DNA of 64,000 bases from Fasciolopsis buskii (lineage: Eukaryota > Platyhelminthes > Trematoda > Plagiorchiida > Fasciolidae). The translations under genes and the position numbers were made by a program. Of this stretch, positions 36,777 to 47,960 are shown piece after piece. How positions within the stretch are numbered: position 1 is the stretch's first letter; each line of letters starts with the position of its first letter. The notes below the pieces were generated by a model. The model did no database searches, was not told the DNA's origin, and was given only the letters and a program-made list of their open reading frames with translations. The stretch is taken from NCBI GenBank assembly GCA_008360955.1, contig LUCM01006763.1, positions 1-64,000 on the forward strand. Direction: 5' to 3'.

Positions 36777-39185
36777 TTAGGCTGTCCAATCTCGCAAATC
36801 TTGCCCGTCGTTCCGATTGACGCATGTGGGATGGGGGCTTATCGCCAGAGCCTCGGCAAACCTACATTCAGCGCAGATTCTGAATCCAAGTTGAAATGCT
36901 TCAGCGTTTCCATAATCTATGTTGTGTCCCTCTGCTGTGGCATTTACAGTGATGGCTGAGTGGCGCTCAAGTTTAGATAAGCCCGCCTTATCTGAAGGTC
37001 TGCACTTTTCTTCCCTTTTGTGTTCTGTTATCCGTGTGTTCAGTTGTCTGCTGGTTTGTCCAATGTATTCTGCTGGACTTTCCTAGCAAATGATTTTGTA
37101 GATGCAGTTATTTTGGTCTTGCATACTGACTTGATCTTTAGCTTTTGATGAGTGGCGCTTTAAAGTATTATCCATCTGGAAGAATGAGTGAAGATCAGAG
37201 TCACTGAAGACCTTTCTCATTGCTTCCGAAATCCCCAATCTGTACGGAATTGCGATCGAGGCTTTTGTCCTTTTCTTTTCTTTCTTCTTTTTTCTGGGTA
37301 CACGCAACTTTTTAGTTGTGGTTTTATGAGGCATAGCGGACACTGATTGTCTTGATAGATGTCGTCTGGACGTTTTAGTTCTTCCTTACTGTCGGTATCA
37401 TCGCCGCTTCGGTTTTTGACTCTGTTGGCTAACGATGAAATAAGTGTCCGTTTTTTCGCATTGTGGATGACCTGAACTATAATCCAAATACTTATCGGAA
37501 TATGTGGATTTTCTATGAATGCCTATATTGAACTTTTGAGTCAGCCGGCCGTCTAGGAAGCTGATCACTCTAGTGGTGTGTTTTGACTCCATTGTTAACC
37601 TAATGAGTCTACACCGCTGATTGAGAGCTTGAAGAAAACTATCTTTTTGTGCCGACTTGATGATTTCAAATATATGGTCGACGTACCGTACGTAAAAGCG
37701 TGGGGGGTTAGTAAATTCCATTAGAGCTTTTCATTCATTTGAATGTAGAAAAAGGGTGGCTACGATGGGGGATATGGGTGATCACTTACCATCCGTTTGC
37801 TTGTGTAACTCATGTTCGAACGTGAATTATGTTGACATGAGACAACGTTCTTTACCCCTGATAATTTCGGATGGAGTCAGTACGGTTCGCTTTTCTAAGG
37901 AAGTGTGTGATATTAACAATGAATGTGAATAGTGCAGACTGTCTTTACTGAGTACACTCGTATAGAAAGAGACCACATCGAAACTCACAGCAATTTCATC
38001 GTTTTCTAGCTCGAAGTCTTTCAGCATATGGACGAATTCGAAAGCACCATTGATGTGACTTTCTATTATCTCCTGATAGGGTTTTAATAATCCACTGAAA
38101 TATTTTGCCAGTTTGTACGTTCCATAACAAGTGCAGTCTACAGTTGGACGAATGGGTATGTCAGGTTTGTGCATTTGTGGCAAGCCATAAAATCTCCCAG
38201 GTCTGTTTGTTTTGGTGTTAATGAGAGCGACAGAGATTTCCCGAGTTTTTCCTTCAAGCCAAGTAGGTACTTGTTTGCATGGGCCTTTGATTTGTTGAGT
38301 GATGCGTTCACTATCTTCTTTTCTATTTTTTCCAAAATGCCCATCCCGTAGGTGTTTGGTGGCCTTTGACTCGTAATCCAATCTGTTGAGAATAACTGTA
38401 ACATTCCCTTTGTCTGCTTTCGTGATGTGGATTGTTCGATCTTGTTTTAGGTTCGCCATTGCTTTCCTTTTTCCACTGTGATATTTGATGCAATTGACTG
38501 TTGGTTCTTAGGAATATTGCATATCCTCAGCCTAGCCTGATTGGCGTTTTCTGCCGTAAGATTCGGTAAAGCTTGTTCCAGTGTTGGCACATTTTCTTCG
38601 ACCATTAGCGTTATTTTCTGGAGACTGAAACTCAGACCTTTTTTTGCAGTGACGGTAACTCTGTAGATATCTGCTGGATATTTTCACTACGATATTTTTG
38701 GTGTCAGTTATTGTAGGTTTTCTGACTTCTGACTCTGATTCGTCCTCGGTCGTGCTTCGCGAGGTTAATTTTGCGAACTTGCGTTTCCCTCTTGTTTGGC
38801 ATGTTTTAAATGCATATAGTTGTCGTTGTTCAGCGACGGTTCGAACTTGTTCGAGGAATTCCACTGGGAGCAAATGATTCAGTTAGTCATCTATATTCCG
38901 TTGTCTGAAGTATATTGAACGTATGTCTACTGTACAGTCGTGAATACGTTGTCGTAGGAACGTACGCGAAGCAAGCAAGGCGGCTTTCATAGATCGGACT
39001 GAATTATCCGGAGGCCTAACAGCGAGAGTTTTGGGGACAACATTGCACTGAAGACAACGTCGATTGAATGTGTGGTGATTGATCCAGTTGGCAAGCTTCT
39101 TTCCCAGAGCCATACGACTGGTAACCAGTTTGTAAATATCAGGAACAAATGACGTAAGGAGTGTATCGAAAAATCGATGCGCCAT
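36777..39185 (-). pseudogene. PLE-2A: near full-length Penelope-like element ORF, dead
   Basis: About 803 codons from ATG 39183-39185 to TAA 36777-36779, nearly all in one frame. Domains in order: an N-terminal region (NWINHHTFNRRCLQCNVVP); ITKADKGNVTVILNRLDY; RFYGLPQMHKPDIPIRPTVD; palm motif A (VSFDVVSFYTSV); QTDGK-SPISPIVATLF; then RYVDH, where the catalytic YVDD has lost its last aspartate. A basic linker (KKKKEKK) and the GIY-YIG nuclease (PAEYIGQTSRQLNTRITEHK, about 37020-37080) follow. In-frame stops include 38883, 38532, 38508, 37827, 37782, 37731 and 37083. A shifted segment between about 37455 and 37270 is best read in another frame (KKRTLISSLANRVKNRSGDD). Terminal repeats lie on both sides. 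The length matches complete PLEs. It is a different lineage from PLE-1. Confidence 0.92.
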
Positions 39186-39290
39186 GTATTGGTTTTAATT
39201 GTGAATGATATAATGTTAATAACACAGAGCTGTTGGTAAATGTAATGAGCCAGAATTTCGACTACCATGGGGACACATGACGTGAAGGAC
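39186..39290 (-). repeat. PLE-2A 5' terminal repeat
   Basis: Minus strand: a decayed hairpin (CCATGGTAGTCGAAAT), the ACATTTACCAACAGCTCTG core, and ATTATATCATTCACAATTAA directly before the PLE-2A start codon. A direct repeat of 36494-36590. The left half of the hairpin is lost here. Confidence 0.75.
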
Positions 39291-39369
39291 AACTATTCTC
39301 CCACCCGACTCACAATTCAAAGTACACACACAGACAACTAAACGTCAGTTGGCATGTGAACGTTTCCAC

Positions 39370-39402
39370 AGTCGTTTGGTTGTAAAACGTGCCTTGAGAA
39401 AG
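39370..39402 (+). repeat. Partial PLE-2 terminal repeat, opposite orientation
   Basis: GTTGTAAAACGTGCCTTGAG followed by AAAGACTA matches the left edge of the terminal repeat on the plus strand, head-to-head with the 5' repeat of PLE-2A. It repeats the inverted layout seen at 40875-41071, but only about 30 nt remain. Confidence 0.6.
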
Positions 39403-40821
39403 ACTATTTGACTCGAATTCAACACACTGATTGGCAAAAGATGAAAAGGTTCAAAAATTAGTGGCCGCCACACAAGAACAGCTAGTATAACTGGCTGAAA
39501 CGCTTAACAACCTATATCAAACTGAGATCCTGGGAGGTCACTGTGAATAACAAGCTACATGACAATCACTTGATAGCCTGTCAGGTTAGCCTAGCGCCTG
39601 GAGAGTTAAAGTCAATATCAATCATTACTCGTTCTCCACCCTTCTTGGAAGCAGCGGACATGTACTGCCGATGAGCCCTAAAATGATGGAGAAGCTGCAC
39701 AGTATTTTTATGGTGTCTTTATGGCAAACTTGTTCATAGTACTGGACGATGAATTTTTTGAAATCCTACTTACTTCTCTACTACTATAAACTGTGCACAT
39801 ATCGTGTGTGGAGACCGTCGATTCATGGACACGTACACCGTCGTTGAAATGCAGTGTGGAATGTACAAGTCTGTCGCTGACTATTGTCAATAACGCACTT
39901 GCCTGTGGGTTGATTCAGCTTCGGTAGCCGCTTAGATGTTGACGCATTTTTCAGAGATTTGTGATTGCGTGATTCATTCCACAAATGTTAAATAACGTTC
40001 CCAGATAAATTCAAATAATTTGTTTTGATGTTCAAATTTCATTTGTTCTAGATCAGTCTATCCCAAAAGTTTGCTCGTGCTCACCTGAATATTTAGCATT
40101 CAGTATTGCTCAATCTTTTGAGATGGTGTCGTCACGACGCCGGTGTAAAAACTTTAAGCATGGACGTTTCAATTGAGGGGGCTATGAGCCTCAGTGCATT
40201 GCAATGAGCCCTGTCCATTTTTCGGCTAGTTGGGTAGCGAACCCATCTGTTTACTGCCTTCCTGTTAGTTCTTTCAAAATACCAAGAAAGACTTTGCATT
40301 TATTCTTTAGGTGTCAGAATGTGCTAACAAAGGAATTCGGGGTCAGGTGCGAAAGTAAAATGTACCTGGTCCGCTGAAGTCAGAGCGATGTAAGCAACAG
40401 AATCTTGTGCAAACATGAATTCGATGATCCTTGGTGCATGCTCAGTCTCCATCCAACAGTTTTCAGGTTCACTTAAGTTATTTCCACACCCCTACCTGAA
40501 TTCCTTCCTTCACGTATTCTGACATCGTTGTTTTCAAACCTATCCTTCGAGGAAGGAAATTGTAGCCGGGTGCCGAGCGAAAGCTATACATTTTTACCCA
40601 TGCTACCCAATGACATATATATATATATATATGCTTGAAGCAATATATGGGAAACCAATTTCTTCGTGTTCGAAGCCCATTTAAGTACTCCGTTTCTCAT
40701 CAAGAGGTAAGTGTTCAAATCATTTGTTGGAAATATCCCTGCAATGAATATGTTGGAACGTCGGCTTAGACACGCGATATCAACAAGTAGTCCATCAAAC
40801 TAGTTTGTCACATATCCGGAC
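39403..40821. other. No gene; contains a SINE tail and AT microsatellite
   Basis: Apart from the SINE tail at 39660-39760 and a (TA)n tract near 40615-40632, nothing is recognisable. Confidence 0.5.
39660..39760 (+). repeat. Tail fragment of the tRNA-derived SINE
   Basis: GTACTGCCGATGAGCCCTAA, then GAAGCTGCACAGTATTTTTA and TGGTGTCTTTATGGC, match in order the post-tRNA body of the SINE units at 46.3-47.2 kb. The tRNA-like head is absent. Confidence 0.5.
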
Positions 40822-41071
40822 CAAACGACGTAAGGAGTGTATCGAAAAATCGATGCGCCATGTATTGGTTTTTTATTGTGAATGATATAATATTAATAAC
40901 ACAGCATTGTTGGTAGATGTAATGCGCCAACGTTTCGACTACCGTGGGTAGTCTTTCTCAAGGCAAGTTTTACAATCAAATGCCTTGAGAAAGACTACCC
41001 ACGGTAGTCGAAACGTTGGCGCATTACATCTACCAACAACGCTGTGTTATTAATATTATATCATTCACAAT
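40822..41071 (-). repeat. PLE-2 terminal repeat palindrome (91-nt inverted arms)
   Basis: The left arm 40875-40965 (minus orientation) and right arm 40981-41071 (plus) are reverse complements with one mismatch in 91, separated by 15 nt. The left arm continues at 40822-40874 into the first codons of a PLE-2 ORF (ATG at 40859-40861, matching PLE-2A 39150-39185). The 15-nt spacer matches the natural continuation of the repeat's edge seen after 36582. This is a head-to-head duplication of the terminal repeat, an arrangement described for PLE 5' ends. No body remains. Confidence 0.9.
40983..41040 (+). ncRNA. Hammerhead-ribozyme-like motif, degenerate core
   Basis: Box CTTGAGAAA (40984-40992), a perfect 7-bp stem GACTACC/GGTAGTC with CAC loop (40993-41009), then GAAAC (41010-41014). 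A possible third stem pairs GTTGG (41015-41019) with CCAAC (41033-41037). PLE terminal repeats are known to carry hammerhead ribozymes of the form CUGANGA-stem-GAAA-stem. Here stem II and GAAAC fit, but CUGANGA is replaced, so self-cleavage is doubtful. A mirror copy is at 40929-40964 on the minus strand. Confidence 0.4.
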
Positions 41072-44000
41072 AGTTTGTCACACTTTCCTAAGTGAAACAC
41101 AAACGTCTCACCTATGCGACTCCTTGAATAACCAGCGGACCGTACGTGAGGATGCGACTGCAGCGGACGGAGGATAAGTCTGGCTCAAGGTACAAAACAT
41201 CAATTCGAAGAAATAAATATCACTACGTTAAAAGCATTCCCCAACAGACAAAAGTCGTGGTTTAAAAAAAACAAGTTAAAACTAGTGGTCCCCTGGTACA
41301 ATGTTTATGCAGGATTCGCACCGAAATAACCTCAACGGATTAGGCTAATGCCGTTTTGCCTATCTTTAACTGCAATCATTTTAGACACCGGGGATTAGGT
41401 TACGTCTGCCCTGAATACCTTCAATAAACATTCAGTCTTCTTCTCCAGCTCGTTTTCCTTTGATCCAAAAGGAGCTGATGACGAACGTCAAGTCACGCGG
41501 ATAATATTTTTTGTTTAAGAGCTAGATAAGAGTAGTTCCGATTGACTTTTAACTAACAACTTTAACTGACAAATTATTTCGCTGACTAATTCGGCCAAAA
41601 TTGATCAACTGACTGTCTCATACGGCTTTGTGGCTCAGCGGATGCACTGGCGAAATGAATGAGATATCGCCACACTTCGTTGACCTTTAGTCAAGAATGG
41701 CGATATGACCACTGGACACAAGCTATTCCCACATTTAGCATGGGACTGAGAATTTGGGAAACTTTGCTTACGCCTGGTAGTAGAGAAAATGAATCATGCA
41801 AACAACCAGTTATTTTCACTAAAACTGCACATCAATGAACACAAGTTGGATGACTAGGTTGTTTGGCAATGTTACAAAAACTTAACGAAATGGAGCCCTT
41901 CGTGCTGCTCGATTGCAAATGATTTCCACAGGTCTTGGTGAAATCGGTCGGCCAAACCTGAAGACTAGTATACATGACATAGTGGAAACATCGCTATTGT
42001 AGTGGTGGGATAAAGCGAACTCCCATGTGTACCACGTTTAAACTAGAACCGCAGACAATCATCAACCAAAGTGCTGTTTAGCCCCGATAAGTCATAACAC
42101 TGGTCCATTATGGATGATTGACTCATTATGAATGCATGACTTCATAAAGGAAGATGATTTCATTAGCAAACTGGACAGGATAAGATGTACCTACTGTTCA
42201 TCACTGTTGAACTGAGCGCAACATATTGTCACAATCCCTTGAATGTTACGGGGAGAAAATACCGACGTGATTCATGTGGTTTCCTTCCCCTCCAAATATT
42301 TTTTTTTCCACAGTTTTCTCATGAATCCGTTATGGTGACTCCACAGCGTTCTGAAGTGTTTTTAAAGTATTCCAGAGTTTGCATTTGTTTTTTTTATTTG
42401 ACTAACGCCCGCAGAATCATGGGACGGGAGAGAGTACTTTTGGTTACGATGGAATGGTTTGTCGACTTTTGCTTATCCTACTGAAAGAAAACTCAGTAAA
42501 CAAACATTAAATAAGATAATAAGCCTGAAGGATTCAACGAATCTTGCGACTGGAAGGATCATCTTGGGTCACAGTGGACATACAGAACAAAAACGAGCTA
42601 ATGCTAATTGTTAATTTTTATGAACTGTTCCTAGTTCATGTCAGAATTCAATAAACGTCTCCGTTCACTGAACCCTGCGCCTGCTGGTTGTAAATTGAGA
42701 ATGCTGATCATTCATTATCTCTAGGGAAAAAGCTCTGACCTATGACTCACGCATCCTCTTTGCGACCTAATGGGTGCTAAGGAGTTGACCGTATATCTAA
42801 ATGTTAGTTTTAGCAAAGAAACAGCGTAACTCACTTGAACGGTAAGAAACTGGCCTTCGTAAAATAACACTAGAAAGAGTTCACTGTATTACATGTACAC
42901 TTAACTTTGCTGCTGAAATCCTAATATTTAGAGTAAAAACTACTTGCCACGAGGCCAATTTAGGACTATCACAGGAGCTTGCCTGCCTGAACCAGCTGAC
43001 CGTGAACAAGTGAATGTCTATGCTAACTTGTACATCACCAAGAATTCATTGGTTTCCGGAAGGTGACGAAGCTGAAAACTTTTCTTTTGGAATAAATGAT
43101 CTATGTCTGTTTAGAAAAAAGAAGAATTATGCCAATATCTTCCCGGTATGAAATAAATGACAGTGCGGCTTACTGGTCAGCATGAAGTCGCGTTTCGACC
43201 GGATTGTATTTCGACTAAAACAAACCAGCGTTGGTTCGTCTTCGAGTAGTTCAGAATGCGAGCACTTTCAAACATTCAACCACTAGTAGTAGCTATTGGC
43301 TTGTTGATATTCCAGTGATACTGACCAATTGTACAAGTCTGGGCCTTATGATATGAATATTTCGAGTACCAATGTGAGTCACCGACTAAACTATATATTC
43401 GGCGAGGAAATCGATTCACTGTGAAAGTGCATTAACTTTATATTGTTGACATTTAGCGGGTATCAAAACGTAAGATAGGCTGAAATAATTTTCTGATCAT
43501 CAAAGCTGACATAGGGTGTTCTAATGCTACTAGACACAGTCCACTAACTGGTCTAATCCTCTAGGATCCTATATTTTTAAACTAGGAGTGAAACCTATCA
43601 AGACAAAGATTTACAATAATGATATCGCACTGAGAAAATCCACCGAACGAAAACCACGCATGTTGTATTCAGCTAACAAAGGCTGGTTGAATTGAACATT
43701 GAAATGTTCGGCCAATAAGCTCTGTACTTACGCACCTTGAGCAAACCAGAATTTTAGCAAACAAGCCAGAAAAAGCCCCTTTAAAACGGCATAATCAATA
43801 ATCGATAGCTTTAAGGTAGCCGGATGCCGTTGACTCAAGGTATACTTCAACTAAAGGAAATCACATACTCGGGCGTTACATTTTGAATTTAAAAAACCTT
43901 AATCCACCAGCAGTCATGAGGTCGATTAAGGGTGTCGGTTTAGATGAAAAGGTCCAATTGATTATCAACAAAACCAAAAGTGCAGTAGTTATGAGTTTGC

Positions 44001-46310
44001 TTGCCCAGTGACATCTTTCTCAGGTATAATCACACTTGGAATAATCGATTCGTGCCTTGCGATAAATGGACCTAGATCGTCTGTTTGTTCCGACTGAAGG
44101 TGACTGGCATTTTCACGTACTTTGGAAAATGACGAAATTCGCTTGGGGGAAGAGTGCAACGAAGATCGATTCTTGAAATTAGAGATAAGAACAAAATGGG
44201 GCAAAGACAAGTTGACACGTATTTGGATTATCGGTGTTATATAATGATAGGGTCATCAATGTTGAAACTTACCTGGAATTCTGGTCCAACGAATTCTTTG
44301 AATGCAGTTACCAAAGTAAGCAACTCCGGTTAATATTTGGGAGCTAGATAATCCGGGGTGTGAGATGGCGTAGTTCAACTGCCATTCTCAGCATGCGTTT
44401 TAATACCGCGAATATTTGAATCACGACGGAATAAATAAAACAACCACGTAGTTAGGTTAGCTTCTACTAAACTAATTAGCATTGCAGTTATAGTTGAGTT
44501 GCACGGACATCGGTCTATCTGATGGATTTCCTACTGTAGCATAAGATTTAATGTGAGTTTCAAAGCATTCACCGTGCAATATGAAGGTCTTGATCATGAA
44601 TAGCAAGAAACAGGCACAAAGAAAACCACACAGTGGGAAGCACCTCGTGTCTGGCAAGTAGGGCTATATTAGTAGATTCAACAAAATCGGAAGTTCCTTT
44701 TGCGGAATACGAGAAACATCAGTTAGAAACCCACTGCTTACTGGAGCAACCGGGCGACCGAAATGTTAGTAAGATCCAAGGACTGAAAAGATGCAAGCAA
44801 ATAAGGGATTGAAAAGGTAATTAGATGCAGTTACGCAGTGACTTGAATGTCGTCCGCAAAACTACGCATTTGATTAACTTCTGGCCTTGCCAGTGTGAAT
44901 TGTCTGACTGGGTTAATAAAATGATCGTGCATTCTCACTGCACCAGTCGTGGTGAAAACAGGGAACTCATCCTTAAGACGCCATCCTGATATAGCTGCAC
45001 AGACTGAAATAGATTGTGAAGTACCCGAAATGACTATTGAACTAGCCATACATTGATATTTGGAAAATAACGTAGAACTGTTTAACTGATCTGCAATAAA
45101 AATAGATGGATTCATGTAACAGTATTTTACGGTTAGATTTATGCACATGTAAATAAAATAATACATAAATGTGAAACCATATTCCACGCTTGCTTGACTT
45201 TCGACCATGTGCCAAATGAACACAAGCTACAATCTGGGACGGTCTGGGTATTTGACGTTAGAGTGAAAATATGCTAGAATAAAACTGAATAAACGAATAA
45301 ATAGCAATCTTCTGTACTTTTTGCGCGCCTATTTGTTTTGTACACCAGATACTGAGTGGAAGTGCTAACTAATAGTCAGTTCGATTTTATTAACTTCGCA
45401 GTATGTTTCTCGGACTTAGTCATGCACTCGAACCAGTACATCCATGAGGCTTGTTTGGAATTTTCAAGAAATCAAGGCAGGGGATACAACTGACCAGATT
45501 TATTGCACTGACAGTTTACTGTTTACATTTGAAGAGTACCCTGTAACTAACCTGATAGCTACAATGGGAGCGTTTGTTAGCTAAGTTTGCATTTCGAAAA
45601 GTTAGAATATTCTGCCGCAATCTGTAAGGATGGCCGAACTACCGACTGCAAATCTTTTCTATGAATCAAAATATCGTGAAATTTTAATTTGAATATCGGA
45701 AAGGCAAAAAGTCGATTACCTCCTGTCCAATGTGAACGAATTAAAATGCAAAGTTAGCCCCAGAAGAATCAAGGACACTTCCTGCGTAACTATCGACGAC
45801 GCTGGGGAGCAGCTTCCATGTGGCTGCTCCAAAATTCAGCTTAACATTCAATCCAAAATGCAATATTAGGAACTGACAGAATGCTGGCTATATTTACCGA
45901 GGCAACATTAAATCTCACAACGGAACTAACAGACTACCAGATATTAGTTTGTTTAGGAAATCGAAAAAAATGTCATTCTGCAGTAGAACACTCAATCCAA
46001 AACCAGAATAGGTGAAAACACTGCTTCGAGTAAAGAGACTGACTGTACAGCAGTTGCGAGAAATTTTCGCCTTATGGTTAAAAAATGTTCACTATAACCT
46101 GGGTGACTGTCCATAGTCAGTGATTTACCGAGTTTTTATGAGATAGGAATGCATGAAAGTCAAAAACCTGTTGCCAGAGACAAGTTCCAGGCCATAGTCT
46201 GCAGGTGGTCAGTTTCGATTGTTTGTGAAGATCAGGGTTTTGATAAAATTGCAGGAACCGGATCGCCTTTGAATAGATTTACTTTCGTCTTCGTCGAGAA
46301 TATACCCAGT
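41072..46310. other. No recognisable feature
   Basis: No coding similarity or element ends found. Open frames at plus 42185-42484 and minus 44831-45223 have no supporting domain order. Confidence 0.5.
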
Positions 46311-46490
46311 TCATGAAATAATTCACCATGTTATATCATCGCTCACCATTAAGAAACCACGGGAGCACTGTACGGTTTTTTCATCCTTGTTAGGGATCAC
46401 CAACAGTGCATATACACCGAGCACGAACTGGGATGCGAACCCGGGACGAACGATTCTGAGTCGAACGCCTTAAGCATTACGCAACTACCT
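46311..46490 (-). mobile_element. tRNA-derived SINE, copy S1 (inverted)
   Basis: On the minus strand: a TTGCGTAATGC A-box-like segment, GTTCGACTCAGAATCGTTCG, a GGGTTCGCATCCC B-box-like segment, then the shared body (TGCACTGTTGGTGATCCCTA, GTACAGTGCTCCCGTGG) to ATTATTTCATG. It lies head-to-head with S2. Confidence 0.75.
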
Positions 46491-46610
46491 GTAGAGAAGT
46501 AATCTATTATTAGGAGTCGATATCTCTGCACTAGCGGCCGGTGGCCGTGAAAGTCAGTGACGAATAGGTGCAACATCATGTGGTGAAGTTCAGCAAACCG
46601 TTCAGAGCCT

Positions 46611-46822
46611 GCCCGGTAGCGTAATGGCTAAGGCGTTCGACTCAGAATCGTTCGTCCCGGGTTCGCGTTCCAGTTCGGGCGCGGTGGATATGCACTGCTG
46701 ATGATTCCTAACGAGGATGAAACAGCTGTACAGTGCTTCCATGGTTTCTTTATGGTGAGTTGAGCGATGATATCACATGGTGAATTATTTCATGTAAACA
46801 TTCAATCTCCTACTACTAAAAT
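46611..46822 (+). mobile_element. tRNA-derived SINE, copy S2
   Basis: The head starts GCCCGG and closes with CGGGC, tRNA-like. Polymerase III A box TAGCGTAATGG is at 46617-46627 and B box GGTTCGCGTTC at 46660-46670, with normal tRNA spacing. A 7-nt anticodon-like loop CTCAGAA (CAG, Leu-like) is closed by only 3 bp, so this is not a functional tRNA. The body contains GTACAGTGCTTCCATGG and ends near 46822. Its flanks are shared with S3, so the pair arose by tandem duplication of about 392 bp. Confidence 0.8.
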
Positions 46823-47002
46823 ATATCAAGTAATCAAGCTCTGTAGGTCATATCCAAAGCCTTCGTCGTACTTAGGCTACCTGCAGAGAAGTAATCTATC
46901 ATTAGGGGTCAGTCGCTGTGAGCCAACGGACAGTAATCGTGCAAATCAGTGACGGATAGGTGCAACATCATGTGGTGAAGTTCAACAAGCCGTTCAGAGC
47001 CT

Positions 47003-47214
47003 GCCCGGTGGCGTAATGACTAAGGCGTTCGACTCAGAATCGTTCGTCCCGGGTTCGCGTTCCAGTTCGGGTGCGGTGCATATGCACTGTTGATGATTCC
47101 TAACAACGATGAAACAGCTGTACAGTGATTCCATGGTTTCCTAATCGTCAGCCAAGAGATAATATTACATCGTGAATTATTTCAAGTAAACATTCAATCT
47201 CCAACTGCTAACAT
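47003..47214 (+). mobile_element. tRNA-derived SINE, copy S3
   Basis: Near-identical to S2 in the head (GGCGTAATGAC in place of the A box, the same anticodon loop and B box), then the same body with several substitutions (GTACAGTGATTCCATGG). The upstream 120 bp (from ACCTGCAGAGAAGTAATC, 46881) also matches the sequence upstream of S2 (46484). Confidence 0.8.
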
Positions 47215-47548
47215 GCACCAAATATACCGTTTCGCCTATTGCTGTAAATATTGCTGCCTAGAATTTACTTTCGTTTTCTGCTTACTTCACTTATGGCGAA
47301 TACGTTGTAATCATTCTGTCCACTATAATGCTAAACTGATCTATTCTGACGAGAACCGAATTCATGTCTAATGAATTCAAAATGTTAGATTGACCGGCAT
47401 ATCTAGATTTGGTTGTTTGGAAGTTACAGTTTGTCCACTGTTCGGTAAAGCGCATTATCACTGGTCTCAAACACAATTAGCAACTAGCCGTGAGTTGTGC
47501 CCATGCAGTTATATATATTCCTTGAAAATTACCACTGAGCATATTGAG

Positions 47549-47960
47549 GAAACAATTTGGCGAACAAGCTCGTTTTCAGTGATTCGTACTCATGCCATTA
47601 CATCACTATATATCTGGAAAAATTCACTATAGGTAGGATTGGATTAGTCAGATACAAATATGGGTGGGGAAGGGGTTTGTGGTGTTACATGCATAACCTG
47701 AACACATAAGAACGTGTTGTGTTAATTGTTTTATTGTCAAGGGTGTGCATTGGGACGGAGGGTGGGCCAGAGGAGTTGAAGCGCAACCACAAATTGTTTT
47801 TTGAGAGCACAGAGGAGGATTGTGAAGACGGATTGCGACAGCTTCCGCAGTGCCCAAGAGGCGACACTTTGCCAGTCTGGATTGTGAATTTCCAGATATA
47901 TAATGATGTAATGGCATGAGTACGAATCACTGAAAATGAGCTTGTTCGCCAAATTGTTTT
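47549..47960 (-). mobile_element. PLE-1D: mini-element with terminal inverted repeats
   Basis: Inverted arms 47549-47627 and 47884-47960 (77-79 nt, two substitutions and one 2-nt gap) flank about 256 bp. Both arms are the PLE-1 3' end (AACAAGCTCGTTTTCAGT, CATGCCATTACATCA on one strand). The interior, minus strand, encodes only the PLE-1 C-terminal tail (GTAEAVAIRLHNPPLCSQK, against NTAEAVSIRLYKPPLC in PLE-1A). It is a severely 5'-truncated PLE-1 copy with an inverted copy of its 3' end at its 5' side. Confidence 0.85.

Noticed and set aside
41630..41720. TGGCTCAGCGG looks like a polymerase III A box
   Set aside because: No GGTTCRA-type B box at the right distance and no cloverleaf, so not called a tRNA or SINE.
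44831..45223. Minus-strand frame containing SFADDIQV, reminiscent of an RT catalytic box
   Set aside because: No other RT motifs occur before or after it in the expected order; the rest is hydrophobic AT-rich translation, so the match is probably chance.
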